Shown: in pieces, positions 24,548 through 32,664 of the stretch | Numbering within the stretch: position 1 is the stretch's first letter | Layout: every line of letters starts with the position of its first letter | Source of the DNA: JABSSA01 sp039975755 | Lineage (GTDB): Bacteria > Pseudomonadota > Alphaproteobacteria > Rhodobacterales > Rhodobacteraceae | Direction: 5' to 3' | Assembly: GCA_039975755.1 (NCBI GenBank) | Contig: JBDWGM010000046.1 | Span: forward strand, 1 to 39,471 | DNA: 39,471 bases | Notes under the pieces: model-generated | The model's database searches: none | Seen by the model: only the letters and a program-made list of their open reading frames with translations | Told to the model about the DNA's origin: nothing | Translations under genes and position numbers: made by a program

Positions 24548-24557
24548 TATGGCTAAC
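24548..24557 (+). promoter_or_regulatory. TATGGCTAAC motif before tkt, shared with gap operators
   Basis: The 10-mer matches TAT(C/G)GCTAAC found upstream of both gap genes (28080-28089 and, inverted, 29476-29485). It lies 14 bases before the tkt start. It would act in the leader, which weakens but does not exclude an operator role. Confidence 0.3.
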
Positions 24558-24571
24558 GAAAGGTCGCTCTC

Positions 24572-26587
24572 GTGGACATCGACACCCTGCGCTCAGCACA
24601 CCCAGACCACTGGTCTAAAGCAACTGCAATTCGGGCATTGGCCCTTGATGCCGTTGCAGCCGCAAACTCGGGACACTCGGGTATGCCCATCGGCATGGCA
24701 GATGTCGCCACAGTCCTTTTTGAAAAACACCTCAAATTCGATCCCGCCGCGCCACAATGGCCTGACCGTGACCGTTTTATTTTGTCTGCAGGTCATGGAT
24801 CGATGCTTCTTTATGCGCTGCTGCACCTAACGGAGTACGCAGACATGACCATCGAACAGATTAAAAATTTCCGCCAGAAGGGCGCGATTACAGCGGGCCA
24901 TCCGGAAAACTTTTTGTCGGACGGTATCGAAACAACAACGGGTCCATTGGGTCAGGGTCTTGCCAATTCCGTCGGCTTTGCCATGGCCGAAGAAATCCAA
25001 CGCGCACAATTCGGCAAAAAAATCGTGGATCACTTTACCTATGTGATTGCAGGCGACGGTTGCCTGATGGAAGGTGTCAGCCAAGAAGCCATCACATTGG
25101 CTGGTCGTCATCAATTGTCAAAGCTGATTTTGTTCTGGGACAATAACGGGATCACGATCGACGGCACCGTTGATCTGGCCGATCGCACAGATCAGCTGTT
25201 GCGATTTAAATCTGCGGGTTGGGCCGTTATTGAAATCGACGGTCATGATCCTGAACAAATCGATGCGGCCATTACCAAGGCGAAATCACAAGGCAAACCG
25301 TCGATGATTGCCTGTAAAACGCATATCGCCTTGGGGCACGCGGCACAGGATACATCCAAAGGTCACGGTGCTTTGACCAACAGCGAACAAAACGATGCGG
25401 CCAAATCAGTTTGGGGTTGGACATCAAATCCTTTTGTCATTCCAAAAGACGTTCAAAAAATGTGGAAAGACATTGGCGCACGCGGCGCGTCAGAGCGCGC
25501 CGAATGGACAACGCGCTTGGAATCAGTTGCAAAGAACAAGCAAGAGCGTTTCTGGCGCGTTTACTCGGGTGACGTTCCAACGCGCCTTGGGTCCGCAATC
25601 AAATCCTTCAAAAAGGAAATGTCCGAAGCCGCACCGAAATTGGCGACACGTGCCAGTTCCGAAAAAGTGCTGCAGGTCGTAAACCCAATTTTGACCGAAA
25701 CCGTTGGCGGATCAGCGGATTTGACGGGTTCAAACAACACAAAGACAGAAGACCAAGGCGTGTTCGATACAGATAACCGCAAAGGGCGCTACGTCCATTG
25801 GGGTGTGCGCGAACACGGAATGGCCTCCGCAATGAACGGTATGGCATTGCACGGTGGTATCCGTCCTTACGGCGGTACGTTCATGTGCTTTACGGATTAT
25901 GCCCGCCCGGCGATGCGCTTGGCCGCGTTGATGAAAATACCAAGCGTTTTTGTCATGACGCACGATTCTATTGGTTTGGGCGAAGACGGTCCGACCCACC
26001 AACCTGTTGAACATCTGGCGATCAGCCGTTCGACGCCAAACACCTATGTGTTCCGCCCTGCTGACATCATCGAAACGGCTGAGTCTTGGGAATTGGCGCT
26101 GACGATGAAATCATCGCCCAGTGTCTTGTCGTTGACACGTCAAGGTTTGCCGACGGTGCGCACGGATCACAAATCCAAGAACCTGACAGCACAAGGCGCT
26201 TATGTCTTGCAAGACGCCGAGGCCAAGCGCCAAGCCGTCATCATTGCCACGGGGTCCGAGGTCGAAGTTGCCCTTGCTGCGCGCGAGATTCTGGAAGCTG
26301 AAGGGATCGGAACACGCGTTGTTTCAATGCCTTGCATGGAATTGTTCGCCGAGCAGGAAGAAACCTATCGCAGACGTGTGCTGCCGTCGGGATCTGTGCG
26401 CGTGGGTGTCGAAGCCGCCGTGCGTCAAGGCTGGGATCGCTGGCTTATGGGTGAACGGGGACGTGACACCAAAGCCGCCTTTGTTGGCATGGACAGTTTC
26501 GGAGCCTCTGCCCCAGCAGGCGAGTTGTTCGAACATTTTGGGATCACCGCTGAAGGCGTTGCAAACCAAGTCAAAGCGCTTCTGTAA
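24572..26587 (+). CDS. tkt: Transketolase
   Basis: Thiamine-diphosphate enzyme of 671 residues that moves two-carbon ketol units in the pentose phosphate pathway, linking it to the GAPDH genes downstream. It has GHSGMPIGMAD (34-44) with His35, SAGHGS with His75, the ThDP/Mg motif GDGCLMEG (161-168) to DNN (190-192), and EDGPTHQPVEHL in the second domain. The C-terminal part ends EGVANQVKALL. GTG at 24572 is the start, with AAAGG nine bases before. An ATG at 24549 is out of frame. Length is as expected. Confidence 0.95.
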   Translation: MDIDTLRSAHPDHWSKATAIRALALDAVAAANSGHSGMPIGMADVATVLFEKHLKFDPAAPQWPDRDRFILSAGHGSMLLYALLHLTEYADMTIEQIKNFRQKGAITAGHPENFLSDGIETTTGPLGQGLANSVGFAMAEEIQRAQFGKKIVDHFTYVIAGDGCLMEGVSQEAITLAGRHQLSKLILFWDNNGITIDGTVDLADRTDQLLRFKSAGWAVIEIDGHDPEQIDAAITKAKSQGKPSMIACKTHIALGHAAQDTSKGHGALTNSEQNDAAKSVWGWTSNPFVIPKDVQKMWKDIGARGASERAEWTTRLESVAKNKQERFWRVYSGDVPTRLGSAIKSFKKEMSEAAPKLATRASSEKVLQVVNPILTETVGGSADLTGSNNTKTEDQGVFDTDNRKGRYVHWGVREHGMASAMNGMALHGGIRPYGGTFMCFTDYARPAMRLAALMKIPSVFVMTHDSIGLGEDGPTHQPVEHLAISRSTPNTYVFRPADIIETAESWELALTMKSSPSVLSLTRQGLPTVRTDHKSKNLTAQGAYVLQDAEAKRQAVIIATGSEVEVALAAREILEAEGIGTRVVSMPCMELFAEQEETYRRRVLPSGSVRVGVEAAVRQGWDRWLMGERGRDTKAAFVGMDSFGASAPAGELFEHFGITAEGVANQVKALL

Positions 26588-26612
26588 GGCAGCGCTTTGC
26601 CAACGGCTTAAC

Positions 26613-26632
26613 ACTTGGGAAACCAAGTTTTC
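26613..26632 (+). terminator. Terminator after tkt
   Basis: ACTTGG, a GAAA tetraloop and CCAAGT form a 6-bp stem followed by TTTCTAAATT. The stable GNRA loop supports it in spite of the short stem. Confidence 0.6.
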
Positions 26633-26699
26633 TAAATTCAGTAGCACCAATCATTGGATTTGATGCACATTACCTTTGGGTGATTTGTGTGAGTTTTTT

Positions 26700-27005
26700 A
26701 TGATTGGTCTATTTGTTCTTGGCGGAGTGTGTGGAGCGACCGGTGCCTCTGCTGCCCTCGTGATGGGAGCAAGCCTGCCCAAGGCGGTCTTGATCTACAT
26801 GGGCGTCGGTATGATCTTGCCCGTGTCGGGGATAATCTCAATGGCCTTTCGGAACGAAGACACCGATTTGGTTCCGGCCGGTGCGACGGATTCATTTTCA
26901 AACACAATGTCGCAATGGAATGCCGACCCGGAAAGCCATGCGAACAGTCAGAAATTCGGGCTTTCGCATGACGAGGACGATGACCAGCAAGACAAAGTGG
27001 CGTGA
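26700..27005 (+). CDS. Small membrane protein of unknown function
   Basis: Protein of 101 residues with two adjacent hydrophobic, Gly-rich helices (about 2-22 and 28-49), followed by a hydrophilic, very acidic tail (50-101, ending in a DEDDDQQDK cluster). The ATG at 26700 is preferred over the TTG at 26676 because it puts the hydrophobic segment at the N-terminus. The ribosome binding site (GTGAG) is weak. I do not recognise a family. It lies between tkt and the convergent DUF808 gene, only nine bases from the latter's stop. Confidence 0.6.
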   Translation: MIGLFVLGGVCGATGASAALVMGASLPKAVLIYMGVGMILPVSGIISMAFRNEDTDLVPAGATDSFSNTMSQWNADPESHANSQKFGLSHDEDDDQQDKVA

Positions 27006-27014
27006 CGAATTTGA

Positions 27015-27983
27015 TCAGTCGCCTCTTACCGCCCGCCAAAGCGGTGTAATTACCTTTTCGCCAACTGGGATAAGAAGGAAACCAAGTCCCAGTCCCAAGA
27101 TACCATCGATTGTCGCTTTGCTGAGCCATTCGCCAAAGCCGATGAATGAGGTCGGCAAAGCATGTCCAACCGCAGCGGCAATATCATGGATCAGGTGACC
27201 CAAAGCCCCTGCCCCCATTTCCTCTAACCCGTGGATAACAATGGAGCCGCCCACCCAAAGCATGGCTGCCGTTCCGACGACCGTTAGCATTTTCATAAAT
27301 CCGGGCATGACCTTAACAATCCCGCGGCCAACCGCTCGGGTTACGCCAAGCCGTCCGCGTCGCACCATCGCCAGACCTAGGTCATCGGCCTTTACGATCA
27401 ACGCAACAGACCCATACACAGCCACAGTGATCAACACAGCCGTTGCGGCAAGCGTTGCCGCTTCGAACCAAAAGTTGCTTTCGGGAATTGCGGCCAAGGC
27501 AATTGTCATGATCTCAGCGGACAAAATGAAATCCGTCTTGATGGCCCCTTGTGCTTTTTCTTCTTCAAGTTTGGACGGGTCATCAATCTTTTCGTCTTTG
27601 TGAGGATAATCATCATGCCCAGCCCCACCAAAGCCGGTAACATGGGCCACCTTTTCAGCGCCTTCAAAACACAAATAAGCGCCACCCAACATCAATAGCG
27701 GTGCAATGGCCCAAGACGCGAATGCGGATAACGCTAAACCCGCAGGCAATAGGATCAATAACTTGTTGCGAAAACTGCCTTTGGCGATCTTCCAGATGAT
27801 TGGCAATTCGCGTTCTGCAGAAAACCCTTGGACGTATTTGGGGGTCACCGCTGCATCGTCAATGACGGCACCGGCTGCCTTTGCACCGGCTTTCACCGCT
27901 TGCGCGGCAACATCATCAATGCTCGCTGCTGCGACTTTTGCGATTCCCGCCACGTCATCCAATAAAGCCAGCAAACCGCTCAT
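27015..27983 (-). CDS. DUF808 (YedI-like) inner membrane protein
   Basis: Membrane protein of 322 residues of the DUF808 family. The start at 27983 follows AAAGGAG and gives the family N-terminus MSGLLALLDDVAGIAK. The soluble region to about residue 70 includes DDAAVTPKYVQGFSAERELPI. It is followed by several hydrophobic segments, the GGAYLCFEGAEK motif (about 100-112) and the acidic loop with DPSKLEEEKAQGAI. E. coli YedI is the best-known relative. The transported or sensed molecule is not known. It is divergent from the first gap gene. Confidence 0.9.
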   Translation of the reverse strand: MSGLLALLDDVAGIAKVAAASIDDVAAQAVKAGAKAAGAVIDDAAVTPKYVQGFSAERELPIIWKIAKGSFRNKLLILLPAGLALSAFASWAIAPLLMLGGAYLCFEGAEKVAHVTGFGGAGHDDYPHKDEKIDDPSKLEEEKAQGAIKTDFILSAEIMTIALAAIPESNFWFEAATLAATAVLITVAVYGSVALIVKADDLGLAMVRRGRLGVTRAVGRGIVKVMPGFMKMLTVVGTAAMLWVGGSIVIHGLEEMGAGALGHLIHDIAAAVGHALPTSFIGFGEWLSKATIDGILGLGLGFLLIPVGEKVITPLWRAVRGD

Positions 27984-28062
27984 CTTGATCTCCTTTGCAC
28001 GTCTCCCGAGAGCTAGCATCCTTCTTTCGCAATGCAAACCCAAGCATGCCGTCCAGTTTCGT

Positions 28063-28117
28063 CGCTAACATTCGAGGTTTATCGCTAACAGTGAGTGTGC
28101 CCCTATTTTCGCTAAGA
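28063..28117 (+). promoter_or_regulatory. Repeated CGCTAACA boxes upstream of the first gap gene
   Basis: CGCTAACA occurs at 28063-28070 and 28083-28090, exactly 20 bp apart, and CGCTAAGA at 28110-28117. The middle copy is part of TTATCGCTAACA (28079-28090), identical to the inverted element before the second gap gene. This fits a regulator with several half-sites on one DNA face. LacI-type regulators of central carbon genes such as CceR in Rhodobacter use palindromes around AGCGCT (recalled family knowledge, not checked). Confidence 0.5.
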
Positions 28118-28164
28118 TTCAAAGGGGTTATAGGGCGCACAACATAAATATTTCAGGTGATGTT

Positions 28165-29166
28165 ATGACGATAAAAGTAGGTATCAACGGATTTGGACGC
28201 ATCGGTCGATCTACGTTGTCTCATATCTGCGCCAGCCGGCGGAACGACATCGAAGTTGTCAGGTTGAATGCAACAGGTCCGATTGAATCTGCAGCACACC
28301 TAATGAAATATGACAGTGTTCACGGTGCCTATCCAGGTGAAGTACGCGTCAGCGACGGCGCCATTGATCTTGGGCGTGGGCCGATTGATGTACAATCCAC
28401 TTATGATCTGGACGCATTGGATTGGGATGGGTGTGACGTTGTGCTGGAATGCACGGGCCAGTTCAATGATGGCCAAACAGCGAAAACCCATTTGGCACGT
28501 GGTGCAAAACGCGTTTTGATATCGGCACCTGCCAAAAACGTGGATCGCACAATTGTATACGGCGTCAATCACCGCGCCTTACGCGACACTGATGCCTTGG
28601 TATCCAACGGGTCGTGCACGACCAATTGCCTTGCCCCTTTGGCAAAGGTGCTGGACGACGGCATTGGCATCGAAAGCGGGATCATGACAACGATCCACGC
28701 CTATACCGGCGACCAGCCCACTCACGACAAACGCCACAGCGATCTTTACCGAGCGCGGGCGGCGTCGATGAGCATGATTCCCACATCCACGGGTGCAGCC
28801 AAAGCACTGGGCGAAGTGCTCCCGAATCTGAAAGGTAAACTGGACGGATCTGCCATGCGTGTTCCCACGCCAAACGTGTCTGCCGTGGATCTGACATTCA
28901 TGGCTGGCCGCGATGTCACGGAAACTGAGGTGAACGCGCTTGTTCAAGAGGCCGCACTTGGTCCAATGGGGCATGTTTTGTCGTATGACCCGGAACTAAA
29001 GGTGTCTGTCGATTTCAATCACACTGAACATTCGTCCATATTTGCCCCAGACCAAACCAAGGTCGTCGGCAAACGTATGGTGCGCGTTTTGGCCTGGTAC
29101 GATAACGAATGGGCGTTTTCTGTCCGTATGGCAGATGTTGCTGTGGCCTTGGGGCGTCTGAACTAA
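28165..29166 (+). CDS. gap: Glyceraldehyde-3-phosphate dehydrogenase, paralogue 1 (Asp36 replaced)
   Basis: GAPDH of 333 residues with NGFGRIG (8-14), catalytic Cys151 in SNGSCTTNC and His178. It oxidises glyceraldehyde-3-phosphate, or runs the reverse reaction in gluconeogenesis. At the end of the second Rossmann strand it reads RLNATGP, with Ala36 in place of the Asp that binds the NAD ribose. Positions 189-190 are Lys-Arg. The same Asp-to-Ala change marks NADP-using GapB enzymes (for example in Bacillus), so a gluconeogenic or NADP-linked role is likely (inference). The second gap copy 380 bases downstream keeps Asp. Confidence 0.92.
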   Translation: MTIKVGINGFGRIGRSTLSHICASRRNDIEVVRLNATGPIESAAHLMKYDSVHGAYPGEVRVSDGAIDLGRGPIDVQSTYDLDALDWDGCDVVLECTGQFNDGQTAKTHLARGAKRVLISAPAKNVDRTIVYGVNHRALRDTDALVSNGSCTTNCLAPLAKVLDDGIGIESGIMTTIHAYTGDQPTHDKRHSDLYRARAASMSMIPTSTGAAKALGEVLPNLKGKLDGSAMRVPTPNVSAVDLTFMAGRDVTETEVNALVQEAALGPMGHVLSYDPELKVSVDFNHTEHSSIFAPDQTKVVGKRMVRVLAWYDNEWAFSVRMADVAVALGRLN

Positions 29167-29247
29167 ACGCAATAAAGTCTAAACGCTTGAGCATTACGGG
29201 TGGGGCTGTCACAACATCCCTGCCCTTTTTGTTTTTGGAGCCATCGT

Positions 29248-29391
29248 TTGACAAACACCGTCGCACTTGTGCTGGGCATTGCATTGGTTTGCGCGATCAC
29301 CGCGGATGCCATTCTTTTTGATGCGACCAATTTAATTTTCTTAGGCAAAAAGCTCGCCGAATTGATCGAATGGCTTGCGTTTTGGCGATAA
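29248..29391 (+). CDS. 47-residue membrane protein between the two gap genes, TTG start
   Basis: Very small protein with one hydrophobic helix (about 4-20), a short loop and a second amphipathic segment ending KKLAELIEWLAFWR. TTG at 29248 is chosen because GGAG lies seven bases upstream and it gives a compact protein; the frame upstream to 29200 carries no membrane-type start. Small proteins of this kind beside gap have been seen in related Rhodobacterales (memory, not checked). Function is unknown. Position suggests co-regulation with GAPDH. Confidence 0.7.
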   Translation: MTNTVALVLGIALVCAITADAILFDATNLIFLGKKLAELIEWLAFWR

Positions 29392-29413
29392 TCCAACTGT
29401 GATGAGCTGAACT

Positions 29414-29434
29414 GTCGCGCGCAGGTTGCGCGAC
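29414..29434. repeat. Perfect inverted repeat upstream of the second gap gene
   Basis: GTCGCGC (29414-29420), a seven-base loop and GCGCGAC (29428-29434) form a strong hairpin 22 bases after the small membrane protein stop. It lacks a T-run, so it may be a weak terminator or a protein site. Confidence 0.45.
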
Positions 29435-29435
29435 G

Positions 29436-29486
29436 TTGACATCGCCAGCGTCGCATGCGAATTGCCCCTCAAGTTGTTAGCGATAA
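29436..29486 (+). promoter_or_regulatory. Candidate promoter and operator of the second gap gene
   Basis: TTGACA at 29436-29441 is a perfect -35 hexamer, but the -10 (GAATTG, 17 bases on) is poor. TGTTAGCGATAA at 29475-29486 is the exact reverse complement of the TTATCGCTAACA element before the first gap gene. It sits just past the expected start of transcription, where a repressor would block RNA polymerase. Confidence 0.5.
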
Positions 29487-29544
29487 CGACGCTGCATAAT
29501 TTTATGGCAAATGCCACAGCAAAACTCATCGGAGGGACGCGCAG

Positions 29545-30549
29545 ATGACTATCAAACTCGCCATCAATGGATTCGGCCGTATCGGGCGCAACGTATTGCG
29601 CGCAATCGTTGAATCCGGACGTACAGATATCGAAGTTGTTGCGATCAACGACTTGGGACCTGTCGAAACAAACGCACACCTGCTGCGCTATGACAGCATC
29701 CACGGACGGTTCCCTGCGACAGTTACGGTGAAAGACAGCACAATTGATGTTGGCCGCGGTCCTATCGAAGTTACAGCCATTCGCAATCCGGCTGAATTGC
29801 CCTGGAGCCATATCGACGTGGTTCTGGAATGCACGGGCATTTTTACATCAAAAGAGAAATGCCAAGCGCATCTCGACAACGGTGCAAGCCGCGTTTTGAT
29901 TTCAGCGCCTGGATCAGACGCCGACAAAACGATTGTTTATGGGGTCAACCACGGAACGCTAAGCGCTTCGGACATCATTGTTTCTAATGCATCGTGCACG
30001 ACAAACTGTCTTGCGCCGGTTGCCAAGGTTCTGAATGATTCCGTTGGCATCAAGCGTGGCTTTATGACGACCGTGCACAGCTATACGGGCGATCAGCCAA
30101 CATTGGATACAATGCACAGCGATTTGTATCGCGCACGTGCAGCCGCAATGAGCATGATCCCAACATCAACAGGTGCTGCTCGCGCTGTTGGTTTGGTGAT
30201 GCCAGAATTGAACGGCAAGCTTGACGGCGTTGCGATCCGCGTTCCGACACCAAACGTGTCCGTGGTCGATCTGACCTTCGAAGCCAACCGTGACACCAGC
30301 ATCGAAGAAATCAACGAAGCGATCAAAGCCGCAGCAGCGTCTGGCCCCCTCAAAGGAGTGTTGGGTGTTACAGATGAAAAGCTGGTTTCGATGGACTTCA
30401 ACCACGATCAGCATTCGTCGATCTTTGCGACGGATCAAACCAAGGTTATGGATGGCAATATGGTGCGTGTCCTAAGTTGGTATGACAACGAATGGGGTTT
30501 CTCGAACCGGATGGGCGACACCGCCGCCGAAATGGGAAAATACCTCTAA
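29545..30549 (+). CDS. gap: Glyceraldehyde-3-phosphate dehydrogenase, paralogue 2 (NAD-type)
   Basis: GAPDH of 334 residues with NGFGRIG (8-14), AINDLGP retaining the NAD-selecting Asp36, Cys151 in SNASCTTNC and His178. Positions 189-190 are Thr-Met. It is therefore the expected glycolytic NAD-dependent enzyme, in contrast to paralogue 1. GGAGGGACG precedes the ATG at 29545. It is followed by a terminator and the convergent coaD. The two genes are clearly homologous throughout but diverged, so the duplication is old. Confidence 0.94.
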   Translation: MTIKLAINGFGRIGRNVLRAIVESGRTDIEVVAINDLGPVETNAHLLRYDSIHGRFPATVTVKDSTIDVGRGPIEVTAIRNPAELPWSHIDVVLECTGIFTSKEKCQAHLDNGASRVLISAPGSDADKTIVYGVNHGTLSASDIIVSNASCTTNCLAPVAKVLNDSVGIKRGFMTTVHSYTGDQPTLDTMHSDLYRARAAAMSMIPTSTGAARAVGLVMPELNGKLDGVAIRVPTPNVSVVDLTFEANRDTSIEEINEAIKAAAASGPLKGVLGVTDEKLVSMDFNHDQHSSIFATDQTKVMDGNMVRVLSWYDNEWGFSNRMGDTAAEMGKYL

Positions 30550-30557
30550 GATAGGAT

Positions 30558-30584
30558 GGGCGCCTTCGCGCGCCCTTCTTATTT
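30558..30584. terminator. Terminator between gap and coaD
   Basis: GGGCGC (30558-30563), loop CTTCGC and GCGCCC (30570-30575) are followed by TTCTTATTT. It serves the second gap gene and lies at the end of convergent coaD. Confidence 0.7.
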
Positions 30585-31070
30585 AAGGCGCTCAAGCAAC
30601 GCGTCTTTGACAGCCGGTGTTACGAATTTTGAAATATCGCCGTCCAAACGTGCAATTTCCTTGACCAGTTTTGATGCAATCGCCTGATGCTGCGCTTCGG
30701 CCATTAGGAAAACAGTTTCGACAGTATCATCAAGCTGACGGTTCATGCCGACCATTTGGTATTCATATTCAAAATCTGCAACTGCACGCAGGCCACGCAC
30801 AATCAGCTGAGCGCCGACATCGCGCGCGCAATTGATCAACAGGTTTTCGAATGGGTGCGCAACAATTTCAACGCCCGTTTGCTCTTGCAAAGCAATGGTT
30901 TCCGCTTCGATCATCGCCACACGTTCTTCCAGTGAAAACAGCGGACCTTTATCTCGGTTGATTGCCACACCAATGACCAAGCGATCCACCAACGCCGTCG
31001 CACGGCGTATGATGTCCATATGCCCCAAAGTCAGGGGATCGAAGGTGCCTGGGTATAGACCGATACGCAT
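30579..31070 (-). CDS. coaD: Phosphopantetheine adenylyltransferase CoaD
   Basis: Enzyme of coenzyme A synthesis that transfers AMP to 4'-phosphopantetheine, 163 residues. The nucleotidyltransferase motif is PGTFDPLTLGH (7-17, with His17). VRGLRAVADFEYEYQM and MNRQL match the family. The C-terminal ATP motif reads AIASKLVKEIA where many CoaD have YISSSLVREIA, a conservative variation. AGGAGTGGG precedes the ATG at 31070. Confidence 0.95.
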   Translation of the reverse strand: MRIGLYPGTFDPLTLGHMDIIRRATALVDRLVIGVAINRDKGPLFSLEERVAMIEAETIALQEQTGVEIVAHPFENLLINCARDVGAQLIVRGLRAVADFEYEYQMVGMNRQLDDTVETVFLMAEAQHQAIASKLVKEIARLDGDISKFVTPAVKDALLERLK

Positions 31071-31160
31071 GGGCCCACTCCTGCTGAACGTTCTTCACCC
31101 GCGTGGTTACATCTGATTACTCAGAATGCAACCAGTTGGCGGTCAAAGTTGATAATCCAG

Positions 31161-31595
31161 CTAGTGCCCCATGATCATGCCTTCTAGCGCGTCTTTTTCC
31201 ATTGCCAGCTCTGTCAGGCGCGCTTTGACCACATCGCCCAAGGTCACAAGGCCGATCAACTGACCATCCTCAACGACAGGCATGTGACGAAACCGTCCTT
31301 CGGTCATGCGCGTCAGGATATCATCCGCTTTGTCTTCCCGTGTGCAGGTCATCAGTTTTGCAGTCATATGGGACTCAACTGGGTCTTGCAGAATTGTTCC
31401 GCCTTTACGCGCCAATTCTCGCACAATGTCGCGTTCTGACAGAATGCCCTCAGCGGTTATTCCATCTGTGGATATGACCACGGTTCCGATACGCCGTTCG
31501 GCCAGCACCTTTGCCGCAGAGGCAATTGTTGAACCGGGAACGACCGTAACCACTGCGTCATCAGATTTGGATTTCAGGATTTGGTGGACCAGCAT
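31161..31595 (-). CDS. CBS-domain pair protein
   Basis: Stand-alone protein of 144 residues made of two CBS domains (about 1-63 and 70-130). GTVVISTDGITAEGILSERDIVRELA marks the first, followed by FRHMPVVEDGQLIGLVTLGDVVK in the second. Such pairs bind adenine nucleotides and act as energy sensors. The ATG at 31595 is preferred, with GTGAGG as ribosome binding site, over the GTG at 31607. It is downstream of the LysR gene and upstream of coaD on the same strand, with spacings of 58 and 90 bases, so it is probably its own unit. Confidence 0.9.
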   Translation of the reverse strand: MLVHQILKSKSDDAVVTVVPGSTIASAAKVLAERRIGTVVISTDGITAEGILSERDIVRELARKGGTILQDPVESHMTAKLMTCTREDKADDILTRMTEGRFRHMPVVEDGQLIGLVTLGDVVKARLTELAMEKDALEGMIMGH

Positions 31596-31653
31596 AGGAT
31601 ACCTCACTGAGAGATTTTAGATATCTCAGCGTCGCCCTACAACCTATGGTCTG

Positions 31654-32562
31654 TCAAGCCTGCGTCTCTAACTGCGCCACTTCAGCGCGCACCCCTTCCG
31701 CCAAACGCTTGGCAAACCGTGTCAGACGGGTGTCATTTCGATCAGCAGAATGCCGCACAAGGTAGAAACTTCGGGTCAAAGAAAACTCATTTGCGAGGAT
31801 TCGGTGCACACCCGGCAAAGAAGGAAGCGCAAAATCATGGGTGACGCCGACGCCCCCACCTTGGGTTAACATACGTGCCTGCACCGCAACGGAATTTGAT
31901 GTGAGTGGCACACGATCGAACCCCAAATTGTCCAAATAGTCCAACTCAGCATCAAAAATCATATCTGGGATGTAGCCAATCAACCTGTGCTCAGACAGAT
32001 CAGCCAAGCTGTTTATCTTAGGATGCGCCTGCAAATAGGTATCAGATGCAGCAAAGTGCAATTTGTAATCTGTGATGCGATGTACCAGCAATCGCCCTTC
32101 GTCGGGCGCGCTGACCCCGATGGCCAAATCTGCCTCGCGGCGGGTCAGATTGAATACACGCGGCAGCGCCACGATCTGGATATCAAGGTCGGGATTCTCT
32201 TCGATAATCGTTTTGCACACTTGCGGAAGCAGATAATTCGCGGCCCCATCCGGTGCCCCCAACCGAATTTGTCCGCGCAACCCCGTTGCATCCGACCTTT
32301 CACGTGCCGCCACACTTGCCGTCGCTGCGCGCATCGATTCCTCGGCTATTTCGGCGCGGATCAATAATTCAGCGCCAACATCGGTCAGCGAATACCCACG
32401 GGGTGATTTGCGAAACAGAACGGTTTTTAGCTGTCTTTCCAGCCGGGTAACCCGCCGCCCCATCGTTGCTGGGTCAAGCCGCAATTCACGCCCCGCCGCT
32501 GTGAGGCTGCTTTGACGCGCGACTGCCAGAAAAATTCGTAGGTCATCCCAATTGTCGAACAT
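31654..32562 (-). CDS. LysR family transcriptional regulator
   Basis: LysR-type regulator of 302 residues. The N-terminal helix-turn-helix begins WDDLRIFLAVARQSSLTAAGREL (about 4-25), and the inducer-binding domain starts near residue 92 (GQIRLGAPDGAANYLLPQ). The start at 32562 fits the family, which begins with MFD-W; an ATG at 32577 would overlap the palindrome at 32572-32585, and the longer frame to 32700 overlaps mmsA. It is divergent from mmsA, so it probably controls the valine-degradation genes (inference). Confidence 0.88.
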   Translation of the reverse strand: MFDNWDDLRIFLAVARQSSLTAAGRELRLDPATMGRRVTRLERQLKTVLFRKSPRGYSLTDVGAELLIRAEIAEESMRAATASVAARERSDATGLRGQIRLGAPDGAANYLLPQVCKTIIEENPDLDIQIVALPRVFNLTRREADLAIGVSAPDEGRLLVHRITDYKLHFAASDTYLQAHPKINSLADLSEHRLIGYIPDMIFDAELDYLDNLGFDRVPLTSNSVAVQARMLTQGGGVGVTHDFALPSLPGVHRILANEFSLTRSFYLVRHSADRNDTRLTRFAKRLAEGVRAEVAQLETQA

Positions 32563-32571
32563 CGATCCATC

Positions 32572-32627
32572 TTGCATTTTTGCAAAGCACTTTTGAAATC
32601 TTGGGGCTTTTCCCAGCGTTTTTGCAA
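32572..32627. promoter_or_regulatory. Candidate LysR operators between the regulator and mmsA
   Basis: TTGCA-TTTT-TGCAA (32572-32585) is a 5-bp inverted repeat, and TTTTTGCAA recurs at 32619-32627. The two TTTTTGCAA copies start 42 bp apart, four helical turns. LysR-type regulators usually bind two such sites in the divergent promoter region. Confidence 0.45.
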
Positions 32628-32664
32628 GACTATTCTGCCAACAACCAAGATCGAGGAGGATCAG

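Noticed and set aside
24549..24830. ORF starting with ATG just before tkt
   Set aside because: It is out of frame with transketolase and overlaps its conserved N-terminus; tkt starts with GTG at 24572.
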